A program made the translations under genes and the position numbers. The notes below the pieces were generated by a model that was not told the origin of the DNA, made no database searches, and worked only from the letters and a program-made list of their open reading frames with translations. Positions 8,070-17,344 of a stretch of 18,172 nucleotides of DNA are shown here, in pieces (position 1 is the first letter of the stretch; every line of letters begins with the position of its first letter). Origin of the DNA: Candolleomyces eurysporus (taxonomy: Eukaryota > Basidiomycota > Agaricomycetes > Agaricales > Psathyrellaceae); assembly GCA_027579435.1 (NCBI GenBank), contig JANBPK010001379.1, positions 1-18,172 on the forward strand. Reading direction: 5' to 3'.

Positions 8070-8790
8070 GCAGTGAAGGACGAGTGTTAGATCTGGAGCG
8101 GCGTGTAGTTCTGGGGACTCAATGTCCCTCTTTTTAAAAGAGACTAGGTCTCAGGCCACTCCAGTGAATGATGGCATGTTTGTGGCTACTACCGTTTCAT
8201 TTCTCCTATATACCTCAAGCCAGGGATGGCTTAGATTTTGGTTTGGGGGAGATGGCGCCGCTTACTGCGTCATAACTGAGACTTCAAGAACTTTTTCGCG
8301 TTTTTAACTGTCTTATACTTACTAAAGTACGGGGCAGCGCAGGACTATGTCCTAATTTGACTGGAATAGTTTAATTTTTAGTCAAGAAAGACTTGTCAAG
8401 TAGTTCAGAAAGGACTTAATGAAATTTTCTTGAAGATTCACACTCAGAAAAGACACAAGAAAGGATGGTATTTTTTTAAGGACCTGGTACACTGCTACTC
8501 TATATAGCTGGTACCAGTAAGTTATATGTATAGGAAAGGAAAGTTCAAAGAGATGAAAGTCTGAAGGATGCTTGCTACAAGAAGGATGAAAAGATAAAGG
8601 GGTGTTGAACCCCGCAGAAAGAAGGACACCCGTTCCCAATCAAGTTCCTCCACGACGACGATGCTCAGCAGCCTCACAGAGAAGAGGATGGAAGAGAGGG
8701 GCCAGGAGGGTGTAAAGGCTGTTGGCCTGGTTCTTAAGTAGGGCAAGTAGGTTAACATGGATCCCTTTAAGGAATAAGGTGGATACGTAC
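8070..8790. other. Unassigned non-coding sequence between antisense exons
   Basis: Short open frames on the - strand (about 8382-8758) do not match each other or the flanking exons, and none has a good start or splice context. On the - strand this is downstream of the donor GTACGT at 8790, so it may be intron, or a later insertion that split the antisense gene between 8790 and 5998. I see nothing else in it. Confidence 0.35.
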
Positions 8791-9764
8791 CTGAATATCT
8801 TGAGGAACCTGGGCCGGCACCGTGACTGAGGAAGGAGTACCTCCTGCTGGGTTGCCAGCGGCCTGCGTTGACGATTCTGCAGGATCGTTTGGAGCGGCCG
8901 AGGTCTACAATAGGTAAGGAAAAGCAAAGGCAAAAGAATTAATTATAAAGAAAGTCACATACCTCAAGGGCGCCCGGGAATGTGGAAGGGCCGGCTGCTG
9001 GAGCAGGCACAGATTGGGTAGCCTCCTGCAGCTCAACTTCCATAGCATCTTCGTCAGCATAGAAACTTGTATTTTCCAAGGCTTCGGAAGCCTCAGAAAG
9101 GACTCATAGTGGGTGCTGCCTCACGGGTTGTCGGTAGCCAGTGACCCAGTAGTACTCGGTTTCACCGGGTTGCTGCACAGTAGCATGAAGCCGCTCAGGA
9201 AACCTCATGGGGGTGTCGAGCGGCACGTCTTTGGCAAAATCGAGGAGTTCCTCAAAATCTTTGACATTCCAAGCGTAGGCGCTCAGGCCCTTGTTGCCTT
9301 CGCTGGAGTAGACCCTCTGCAAGACAAGGGAAAGCGTTTCTAGCTTTGCTCAGTCTCCAGAACAGGAATGAGACATGGGTGGCCAGGCTGTTTAGATCGG
9401 CATTTTGGCAGGTATCGATGTGGGAAAGGGCCGCTTGCTAAAGAAAAGAAAGCATAAGAAAAACATCAGAGAATAAGCAAAAAGGGATGCTCACTAGACG
9501 GGGCCGGGCCGCCAGGATTAGCACAATAAGCCTGTTTAACAGGCTTTTGTTGAGGTCAAACCCAAGGTGAGGGTTCAGGTAGGGCTCAAATCCCTTTGCT
9601 ATGTCTTCCAGGTCTGGGAAAGCAACAATGGTGCGTACAGCGCAGGACCGGCAGAGAGTGATCTGTGGCACCACATGTTGTGCCAGGGGAAGCTCGATCA
9701 TCTTGGGCGGCGATCTCGCCCTGCACTTGCCTTGGGCCTTCTGACTTTGCTTTCCATGAGGCAT
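8791..9764 (-). pseudogene. 5' part of antisense retroelement gene, three exons, decayed
   Basis: Exon 1 runs 9764-9495 from an ATG (MPHGKQSQ...) to a GTGAGC donor. Exon 2 runs 9437-8963 between a TTCTTTAG acceptor and a GTATGT donor. Exon 3 runs 8904-8791 and ends at GTACGT. Introns are 57 and 58 bp, and the phases of exon 1/2 and 2/3 agree (phase 0). Exon 2 contains one frame change near 9320-9350 (between LSK and the LVLQRVYSSEGNKG frame) and one in-frame TGA at 9106-9104, so it is not expressible as it stands. Motifs include FEPYLNPHLGF and FPERLHATVQQPGE; the latter segment is followed by an Ala/Pro/Ser-rich linker. A TATAAG lies about 75 bp upstream of the ATG. The final exon may be 5998-5229. 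Function unknown; possibly gag-like. Confidence 0.5.
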
Positions 9765-9837
9765 TCTTGGGAGAACAGAGGAACAGTGAGAAAAAGATGG
9801 AAAGAAAGGAAGAAAAGACTTTGAGAGGCCGAAACGA

Positions 9838-9845
9838 CTTATATC
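9838..9845 (-). promoter_or_regulatory. TATA-like box upstream of the 9764 ATG
   Basis: Reading the - strand, GATATAAGTC occurs at about 9845-9836, roughly 75 bp before the proposed start at 9764. Position is right for a fungal TATA box. Support is positional only. Confidence 0.35.
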
Positions 9846-10319
9846 AAAGAATTCGAGCCTCTAGAAAGCTTAAGTCAAGAAAAAGGAAACTGTCCAAATT
9901 GGGATTGGGAGGCTTTGCGCCGCCCGAGAAGTCGAAACAAATCGATATATTGCTGTGGCTTCTTTGACATATCTCTTCTGTTGGGAGTCAAATCTTTAAT
10001 CTAGGAATAAGCGCCCTAGCAGGCGGGAGAGCCGTCTCACTCTATTAGTAATGGATGATCGGCCAACACCAATCAACATTTGCTTCCGCGTGCCTGACGG
10101 GGTCGCCACCTGGGAACTCTCTCACACAGCAGGACTGAGTGAGAGTGCAGGCTGATGTGTGCGCTACAAGGACAAAAAGTGACGTTTTGATGTGGCGGGA
10201 TGGGATTCGGTCCCTAAGTGTTGGGCCAAAGACTAAGCTATGTATTCTCAAGGCAAAGGAATGAAGGCCTGCTGCTCTATAACACCGCGACTGAGGACAG
10301 TCGAGAGCTGGTTTGGGGT
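9846..10319. other. Retroelement-derived sequence without a gene
   Basis: A purine-rich tract lies just before this stretch (about 9787-9818), reminiscent of a polypurine tract preceding a 3' LTR on the + strand. The stretch itself has no supported reading frame: the open frame on the - strand at 10362-10045 has no start context or similarity I can name. It leads into the LTR-like segment at 10320. Confidence 0.3.
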
Positions 10320-10560
10320 AGATGATACGACCGTGTTGGCTTTTTCGCAAATAAATACCCATTTTATTGAATATTGTTCACAATTCAATTAACAGTCGTG
10401 TCTATTTAATCTCTACACTATGAAACCTTGCCAGTACTGAGATAACTTGTGCGGTGTGAAGGATAATTTAAGAGTACACTACTCTTGGGTTCATGAGAGT
10501 TGGAGTCTACTTGAGGACTGCTGACTTAGAGGCGTGCCCGCCATATACCTGAGATTAGGG
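10320..10560. repeat. LTR-like non-coding segment, copy B
   Basis: This is the diverged counterpart of 6423-6650. Shared ordered landmarks are GATACGACCGTG followed by a T-run and TCGCAAAT; GATAACTTGTGCGG; CACTACTCTTGGGTTCATGAGAGTTGG; CTACTTGAGG; and CATATACCTGA. Same orientation, about 3.9 kb apart. The matching tail (TCACATTAATTGAGTAT ... GTGCTAGAGCAG) lies at about 11912-11947, so about 1.3 kb of extra sequence, including the ORF at 11109-11432, separates the two parts in copy B. Confidence 0.5.
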
Positions 10561-11108
10561 TTTAGTAAGCTAGCTGGTTGGCACCGCTTCAGATCAAACG
10601 GCCTACCCTGCAGCTGAAAGGCTCAATTTCACTACTAAAGCAATAGAGGTGGTTTCCTAGGCACTAAAGGTGTTATGGTGTACCTCAGATTATCCAGAGA
10701 TTCAACTGAAGATACTGAGGTACAAAGGTTTATGGTCGATAGGAATAGTGAGGTATGATACTGTTCCATGAAACAAGGATCGGGGGAGTGGTGACAGACG
10801 TGAAGGGAGATCACTGATACTCTGGGTCCTGAAGCGTATCACTGCCAGGTATGGAGCACGTGAGAGAGTTGTCCTCTTTCACAGGTGGCCTCGGTAAGAA
10901 GGATCTGTTGAGGAGGGACGAAAGGTTGAGGTTCCGAAAGAGGGATTGATTTGAGGGGAGTAGGAGGATTATGTAATGAGTTGCTTAGAGAAGTTCCTTC
11001 TGTTCGAAGGAGGTATTCTTGGAGAGGATTGAGGGAAGGGAATTTGAGAGATCGAAGTCTTTCTTCAATATCGCGTAAGCGTGAGGACGATGACGTCGAT
11101 GTAATTGG
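10561..11108. other. Purine-rich non-coding sequence
   Basis: The + strand is rich in AGG/GAG/GGA words, especially 10740-11050. The open frame at 10951-11229 (+) has a skewed Arg/Gly/Leu composition and no recognisable motif, so I do not call it a gene. It lies downstream (in - strand sense) of the ORF at 11432-11109 and may be its intron or 3' part. Confidence 0.3.
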
Positions 11109-11432
11109 TTACTCGGAGTTCAAAGGAGTTGGTGATGATTCTTTCTGCAGGATGGCGTTCAAAGCATGTAATATCCACAATAGTTGTTCCTTCTTTGTAG
11201 TGAAGGGACCCAACAGACGTTGTAGCTGAAGGGTTCCTACCAGCTCTTGAGCAGACAGCAACAATTGGGAAGCGTTGAGTGAATCGAATAGGACGAGAGG
11301 GTGGACAATTGGTATCGTCAGAAGCACTTGGCCTAGGGTAAGGTCTATGCCTCCAGCGAGAGGAAGATGAGGGACAATGTCAAGGCAAATGTACTCGTTG
11401 TTGAGCGTCCACTGCATTCTCAGTTTGAGCAT
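11109..11432 (-). CDS. Unidentified antisense ORF, probable first exon of a retroelement gene
   Basis: This is an uninterrupted frame of 107 residues from the ATG at 11432. It is leucine-rich and probably helical throughout (LLLSAQELVGTLQLQRLL, LLWILHALNAILQK). A TATAAATA sits at 11545-11538, about 106 bp upstream on the - strand, a normal distance for a fungal core promoter. No family recognised. Its setting (antisense, next to LTR-like sequence, TATA about 100 bp away) parallels the ORFs starting at 9764 and 8025. The end may be a splice site and not the TAA. Confidence 0.4.
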   Translation of the reverse strand: MLKLRMQWTLNNEYICLDIVPHLPLAGGIDLTLGQVLLTIPIVHPLVLFDSLNASQLLLSAQELVGTLQLQRLLGPFTTKKEQLLWILHALNAILQKESSPTPLNSE

Positions 11433-11537
11433 ACACAGGGCAAAGATGTCAAGGGAAGTCTGTCAGGCACCAGGTACAAGTAGACGAGGTTTGATTCTTG
11501 AGAACAAGCTAAAGAATTACTACACGGTTTAGCTCAG

Positions 11538-11545
11538 TATTTATA
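11538..11545 (-). promoter_or_regulatory. TATA box upstream of the 11432 ATG
   Basis: GTATAAATACTGAG on the - strand, with the TATAAATA core at 11545-11538. This is the best TATA match in the intervening region and supports the start at 11432. Confidence 0.5.
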
Positions 11546-11654
11546 CTACTTGTATCAATCGGGCTAGTCTGGGCTGGCTCGACTTCTGTGACCAGCTTCT
11601 GTGCTTCTACTGTTCCTACTTGATAACTATCAGGTTCCATCAATAAGTATCACC

Positions 11655-11785
11655 TACTAATAGTAAAAGTAGGGCAAAGGGTAATGGGTAAAGGGCAAAG
11701 AAGGAGGGTAAAGGGGGATGGATAAAAGGTAAAAGAGCAGGGCATAGGGTGTCCTCAGGCTAAGGGTTAAAACTGGGGCAAAGGG
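11655..11785 (+). repeat. G-rich tract with GGGYAAAGGG words and a G-quadruplex motif
   Basis: The + strand has more than a dozen runs of three or more G separated by short A/T-rich spacers. The strictest match is 11672-11695, four GGG runs with three 4-base loops (CAAA, TAAT, TAAA). It is non-coding. It lies at the edge of the LTR-like material. Confidence 0.7.
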
Positions 11786-12008
11786 CAAGATGACATGCTA
11801 CTAAGGAGAGAAATCCAAGGGAGTCCGAAGCAAATACAAGTAAACAATAGAAAAAAAAGATACCCTAGGGGTTATTACATAACAAAAGGTACCTACCCTC
11901 TCGCATGGCCTCACATTAATTGAGTATATTCAGTGCTAGAGCAGTGGGGCGAGTCCCTAAGCATATAAAGAGAGGTGCGGTGAGGTTTCAGCACATCAGA
12001 CGGCATCT

Positions 12009-12250
12009 GTACTTGGCTGTCCACCACAAGTCCAGCTGGACTCCACTTAAGTCTACTGGATGTCCATTGGACTTGATGGAATAGTGGACCAGTCTAATGG
12101 ACATCTGATGGACTCTACTGGACTCTACTAGACTCCATTATCAGTCCAGTACAAGTCCAGTGCAAGTCCAGTATGATTCTAGTACCAGTCCAGTTTCAGT
12201 CTAATATCAGTCCAGTATTAGTTTAATAGGTGTGAGCGAATGCAGTGGTT
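12009..12250 (-). repeat. Outer end of copy 2 subterminal array and candidate element terminus
   Basis: Read on the - strand, the block at 12042-12009 (GTCCAGCTGGACTTGTGG ... AAGTAC) resembles the outermost block of copy 1 at 4807-4838 (GTCCAGTGGAATTGTTG ... AAGTAC). The neighbouring 12043-12230 is filled with mixed-orientation TGGAC and GTCCA words spaced about 10-25 bp. This is probably the right-hand terminus (gene 3' side) of copy 2. Confidence 0.5.
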
Positions 12251-12900
12251 CAGTGCCATATATTATGTAAGTCAGGTGCCAGTCCAGCAGTCCAGTACCA
12301 GTCCAGCGGTCCAGTGCCAGTCCAGCGGTCCAGTGCCATGCACAATGCAAGTCAGATGGTAGTCCAGCAGTCCAGCAGTCCAGTACCAGTCCAGCAGTCC
12401 AGTACCAGTCCAGCAGTCCAGTACCAGTCCAGTGGTCCAGTGCCATGCACGATGCAAGTCAGGTGCCAGTCCAGCAGTCCAGTACCAATCTATCAGTTCA
12501 GTGATATGTATGATGCAACCCAAGCATCAGTCTAGAAGTCCAGTATCAGTCTAGTGGTCCAGTGCCATGCATGATGCAAGTAATCCAGTATCAACTCAAT
12601 GGCCCAGCACCATGCATGATGCAAATCAGGTGCAAGTCTAGCAGTCTAGTACCAGTCTAGTGGCCCAGCACTGTGTATATAATGCAAGTAAGGTATAAGT
12701 CATTGGTCCAATGGTCCACCACCACCCATTATGCCAGTTAGGTGTGAATTTAGCAGTCCAATATTAATCCAATGGTCTAGTACTATGCATTCTACAACCT
12801 AAATTTGAGTCCAAGAGTCCAGTATCAGTCTAATAATCAGTAGTCTAACATTGTCCAAGTTTGGGGTGTAATTCAGCAGTCCAGTCAGTGGTTAGTTTGC
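12250..12900 (-). repeat. Subterminal GTCCAG tandem array of copy 2
   Basis: The core is a CAGTCCAG/GTACCAGTCCAG word at about 9-18 bp spacing. Over it lies a higher-order unit marked by GCCATGCAYRATGCAAGTCAGG, seen at about 12255, 12334, 12442, 12502, 12562, 12609, 12668, 12722 and 12780, usually 47-60 bp apart and degenerating toward the gene. On the gene's own strand the core reads CTGGACTG, the same sense as the TGGAC array of copy 1. The apparent reading frames (rich in Ser, Gln, Val, Pro) are a product of the repeat. Confidence 0.85.
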
Positions 12901-13173
12901 AAGTCAGCTATTGGTTTAATAATCTGGCACTACTCCAGTTCTATTGAATACAAAACTTATTTTTAATCAGGTTAAATCCCAGTAGGTCAGTAATAACTCA
13001 GTATTAGTCAGATATGGGTTTTAGCTTAGTATAAAGGTAACCAATTTTCCATTTAAATACCAATTATTTTGTACAAGACACCATGAGAAGCAAGCTATTA
13101 TAGTAATGTATTAGTATTGAACAAAACTAGTAGTACAGAATACATGATAATAAATTCCAATAGTTCAAATGTT
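12901..13173 (-). other. 3' untranslated/spacer sequence of copy 2 gene
   Basis: An AT-rich stretch between the transposase stop (13176-13174) and the GTCCAG array. I see no gene in it. Scattered AGTCAG and TTAGTC words look like decayed array units. Confidence 0.4.
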
Positions 13174-14095
13174 TCAATTTTCTTCTATTTCACTGCCATG
13201 TACAACTGTCTCTTGAGCTGCAGCCTTGGCTGCACGTTTGGCTTGCTTTTTCAAAACCTTTTTTGTATGAAGATACAAAAGGCAATGAATATACCATTTG
13301 AAATTGGATATAATCATTCTTTTTAAAATGCCATGATAGCTGGTTAGCCAGGAGTTTAGCTGCTCAGAAGCTTGGGTATTGAATACACGTGCCCACTGCA
13401 AAGTGCCTTCATTGTCATTTTTGGGGACAACAAGATTGAGATTACCAACTGGATTAGGATTGCACCATTTTTGACATAATTGATCAGAGCGCTTGTGGTT
13501 GGTATAATGGTATGTGTCAACAATAAATCTGGTGTCCTTCCATGTTGTCTCAGCACTTCCATTTGCTACTGCAGTTCTGAAAACTTGGCACCCTTTGTCA
13601 ATGCAAATGTAGCTGGGCCGGGATTCAGCTGTAGGAAAAACATGCTGTAAGAAGCGTAGAATATTGGTAGGTGATTCTGCTTTATCAAACAGGTCCCAAC
13701 CAAGTACCACACCACAAGGATAACAAGCTGTTTCGGTACAATAAAACNTTTGAAGGACCAAAATAATGCTTTTTCTGAGATAGAGCATTATCATTTTCAG
13801 GAGCAGGGTCATCATGAGCTGCATTCTCTTGAGCTTGCTGATGGGTTTGCCAAGGTAATTGCTCATTAGGTCGAGAAATCATCCGATGTATCCCAGAAAG
13901 ATTGGCCCGGCTATGAGCAGCATTGTACTTTTTCCAATCAGCCTGGTGTATTTGACATGCCTTGGAGTTTGCAACACAAATACCAGTGCAATCTACAACA
14001 CGGCAACGGTTTCCATACTGCTCAAGATGCTCATGGCAAAATTCTCCACCCCGAGCATTTTTCAAAGGCTGAATACACTGAGGGTATGCACAATG

Positions 14096-14151
14096 CTAAT
14101 AATTATGTTAGTCAATACTAAACAAGTGGATTTAATCTTTCAAATACTCAC
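14096..14151 (-). other. Copy-specific intron inside the CxC6 region
   Basis: Donor GTGAGT at 14151, branch-like GACTAAC, acceptor ATTATTAG ending at 14096; 56 bp, phase 0. It interrupts copy 2 between the Thr and His codons of GPT-HCAYP. Copy 1 reads straight through the same place (GPTHCAFP, about 3388-3411). Confidence 0.8.
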
Positions 14152-15241
14152 TGTTGGTCCCATGACAATACCATCAACCACACACATTCTAACAGGGTCA
14201 TAGTCATCTGGATTCTGCTGACTGGTTGGGGCCAAATTGGTATGGGTGTGAGCATTCTTTGCAAGAATGACCTTCAGCTGCTTTGATAATGCCATCACTT
14301 CCTAGAACATCAAAAGCATAAGCAGCTAGCTGTTCAATATTCAGACTGCCTGGTGTAGTCAGATTGGTATTTGAATCCTGAGCAATCATTCTGAGCATTT
14401 CATGTGTAATGCCTTGCCATATATGATCTCTATTAAGCTCAATATTGGCTTGTTGCCCAAAACTATCATTCCACCATTCAGCAATAGCTGATGCTGAGCC
14501 ATGAAAGCTATAATTGGCTTCAATCAAAGAGTTTGTAAAAACTCTATCACCCCATGTAGAGTGACCAAGCTTGATATAAGGTGCTGAATTAACATAGCAC
14601 ACATCATATTTGGTGGCCCCTGGATTTGGTTTAAAGTGATCTTGGTCAGCAAAGTATACAGTTTTGCACTGATCACAAGTTCCAGGCAGCACAAAAGCAA
14701 ACTTGCAGACTTCAGATCCTTTAATTAGTGTTGCTTTTGTAATGTCTCGATAGCCCCCTTTGTGTAACAATGAATGAGGTGAACAATTGCTTGATTCACA
14801 TTGGTAAGACTGAGGGCATATCAAGTGTATAGGCTCAATATTTGCATAAGAGATTGTTTTCCGCCTATGAGCCAGCTTTCCAGATGGTTTGTATGTGTTC
14901 AGCTTTAGAATACCGATCATAGAGTTGAGTTTGAGTGATAGAGCATCTACAGATTCATCATCATAGTTTGTGTTCTCCATAAGACCAATAATACCGTCTT
15001 CAACTTTGAAAAGCTGATCACAAGTTTCCCTCAGCCGTTGTCCCAAGAGAAGCCTGGACAAAGATCGAATCCAGCTAGTGGTTAGAGTAGCATGATCTTT
15101 TTCTAGCTTAGCCTGCTGCTGCCTTCCATGAAGATTAAGCAGTTCTGGGTTTTCAGTCAGGGTGAAAACCAAAACAAGCACGGTTGAAAGTGTGATATCA
15201 GTATCAAAGTTCAGTTGAATGAACTGTGCAAATGCAGCAAA

Positions 15242-15383
15242 GGAAATATCAGGAAAGGGCATGGTAGATAAAGGGGCAGCATAGACAAGTGGGAAAAAAG
15301 CCAAGCATAGAGTAAAAATTCCAATAGAAGATCCACATAGATGAGCCAAGCAGTTCAAGACAGTCCAAAAGAAAGCAAGCATA
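15242..15383 (-). other. Hydrophobic segment in copy 2 transposase
   Basis: About 35 hydrophobic residues from the Met at 15382, in two stretches, ending at VYAAP just before the MPFPDI motif. Shorter than in copy 1 (about 83 residues) but at the same place. It resembles a signal or membrane segment. Internal position after splicing would make it a membrane anchor, not a signal peptide. Confidence 0.55.
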
Positions 15384-15448
15384 CTACAAACATAAATAAG
15401 AGAATGTTCATCCTGCCAAGGTATAAAATATTGTACAAGTTTACTTAC
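15384..15448 (-). other. Phase-2 intron joining accessory and transposase frames in copy 2
   Basis: Donor GTAAGT begins at 15448 and acceptor TTTGTAG ends at 15384; 65 bp. The upstream frame would otherwise stop at the TAA 15447-15445, inside the donor. Joining at 15449/15383 enters the transposase frame one codon before the Met at 15382. Position and phase are the same as the 1983-2039 intron of copy 1. A second acceptor-like CTTGGCAG nearer the donor would give the wrong frame. Confidence 0.75.
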
Positions 15449-16101
15449 TTGCCACTAGTTTTAGTTTTTGAGCCCATAGTTTTGTTCATAGCTTTCTGAG
15501 CCTTAGCAACCTCTTGCTTCTTATTCTTAATCCAAGTTTCTAAAGTCTTGGTAGAATAATTTTTTTTGGCATTTGCCAAAGAGCCCCACACTTCAGTATC
15601 AGACTTGCACCCTTCAGCCTCTGCAAGCCAGGCTAGCATATCAGCAAATGCAGCATCAGCGGTTATGTTCTGGGTTAGGTTGGAGTAGATAGACTGCCAG
15701 CCAAACCATGCAGCACGCTTGAACCAGATTGCAGAAATACTGGCAGCAGTAACCCATGAATGAGAGGAAGGCCACGTTCCTTTGGCTTTCTTGGCCTCCC
15801 AAATTCCTACAGCTGTCCGGAGGGCATCAAAGCGCTGGATTCCAAGACGCACACCATGCGACTTTCCAGTAAATGGAAGGTGGGGGAAGTGTTGGGAAAG
15901 TTCACAAAGCTCATAAAGCTCTTGCTTGGCAGTATCTGAGATGGAGTAAGGATCTGAAGTGGCTCGAGTGGATGGAGCACTAGAAATCCCATCAGACACC
16001 ACAGATTGGGTCCCAGACCCATGAGAGCCGGAGCGAAAGAGCACAGCATTTGCATAGACTGAAGATTGAGCAACAGGCTCTGTCTCTCCAGAAAAATCAG
16101 A
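15449..16101 (-). other. Conserved accessory domain exon of copy 2 (GTWPSS region)
   Basis: Starts with SDF at the acceptor (copy 1: SDY at 1294), then a Ser/Thr/Gly-rich linker, then IWEAKKAKGTWPSS, an AWLAEAEG segment, and a Lys-rich helix ending the exon. Copy 1 has VWKAKKKDGTWPSS, AWLREAAD and a similar Lys-rich helix. The order and spacing are kept, so this is a real folded domain. I do not recognise its family. The basic end could help bind DNA. Confidence 0.6.
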
Positions 16102-17091
16102 CTAATAACATAAATAATTAGCAATTAACAAACTGTAATAGCTAATGTCACATACGACCAATAGTGATAATGTGAGCTTATCATCTTTGACTGCCCAGGG
16201 AATGTGTTCATCTTGCAAACAAATGTCTTCATAGGAACCAAGTGGTGACCACATTTCTTCATCAGTGTCCCAACAAAGAATGATCCTTGATGTCCCACTC
16301 TCATTCCGGGGTTCTAAAAGAAAAAATAAATGAAAATGCTGCTAAATACAAACAAAGAACATATGCATGATGATTGGAATTTGCTTGCCCAAATACCCCA
16401 ACAATGGACCAAACTGATCCCAAACCTCCTTAAGATTAAGCCCATACGAAGGTCTTGCAGTGGCAAGAATGGTGGAGGGATCGGCTGCAGAAACAAAGAC
16501 ACGAACATGGCATGCAGGGGTAATGGTAGAGGTCCGAGATTGTTGATTATCAGCAAGATTGAAGATATCACGCCCTCCACGCAAGATACCACCAGTTGTT
16601 TTGGAGGAGCCATATGTAGGCTGCTCAACTGAAGATGGTGAGTGCATGATAGCATCTGATTTTATCCAGTAAGCACCAAAAAGGCCAAAATCCAAACATA
16701 TAGACTTACCATACTCTTCAAGACTGTTACTGTCATCCTGCTGGAAGGCTCTAGCTTTGCCTTTGTCAAGGCGCTAACAATTAAATACATCAGCAAACCT
16801 ACCTAGTAAATAAAATACAAACAAGACTCACAGGTTCATCCTCTTCCATAGAGCTAGAGGGCTCTTCAGACTCATCAAGCTTGACATTCGACATCTTAAA
16901 GATGGTTAGAATTAACATTGAACATAATCTCAATCATACCTTCATAATCCCAGCATCATCTCCTGACAACTGGCCTATGATTTCAACATCTGAACCTTCA
17001 GATTCCTCCAAGATGTCAGCTTGGTGTTCTGATCGTCGAATACGAGTGGAAATAGGAACAACAGGCTCAGTTAAGTTGCTAGAGCCTGTAG

Positions 17092-17160
17092 GTTTGGGAG
17101 TTGGAGGAATTGGAGGGGTAGGTTTGGGAGTTGGAGGAACAGGAGGGGTTGATCGAGCAG
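17092..17160 (-). repeat. 30-bp coding repeat, proline-rich
   Basis: GGTTTGGGAGTTGGAGGA (+ strand) occurs at 17092 and 17122, a 30-bp period that encodes PPTPKPTPP(I/V) on the - strand. It lies in the exon equivalent to the acidic repeat of copy 1. Confidence 0.75.
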
Positions 17161-17344
17161 TCAAAGGGATAGAAGCAGCAGTGTGAATGGCTGGAGGCCT
17201 AGACATCCTCTTACGGGGTGGGGGTATGACAGGCATCCCAGAGATTTGAAGACGTTCTTCAACACTAACAAAAAGAAAATGTGTTAGTCAATGATTTCAA
17301 ACATTGAAACACAAACATACTTTAGAGGTTTCTTGCCTGGCTTC

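Larger units (their letters stand above)
4839..12008. mobile_element. Nested, decayed LTR-retrotransposon mosaic
   Basis: Between the two KDZ-like termini lie a Gypsy integrase tail, antisense spliced gene fragments, and two diverged LTR-like segments in the same orientation. The antisense gene's exons (9764-8791 and 5998-5229) appear split by about 2.8 kb that includes another LTR-like segment, which points to nested insertion. No reverse transcriptase motif was found in this interval. Exact element boundaries were not determined. Confidence 0.5.

Noticed and set aside
10045..10362. - strand frame of 105 codons
   Set aside because: It is partly inside the LTR-like segment and lacks start context or any match to the other antisense ORFs.
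10951..11229. + strand Arg/Gly-rich frame of 92 codons
   Set aside because: It overlaps the better-supported - strand ORF at 11109-11432 and has biased composition from a purine-rich stretch.
12207..12535. Open frames on both strands across 12207-12535
   Set aside because: They are translations of the GTCCAG array (Ser/Gln/Val/Pro or Trp/Thr/Gly/Leu repeats) with no start context.
12250..12900. Possible CRISPR array
   Set aside because: The unit lengths vary, spacers are themselves repeats, and the setting is a fungal genome with introns.
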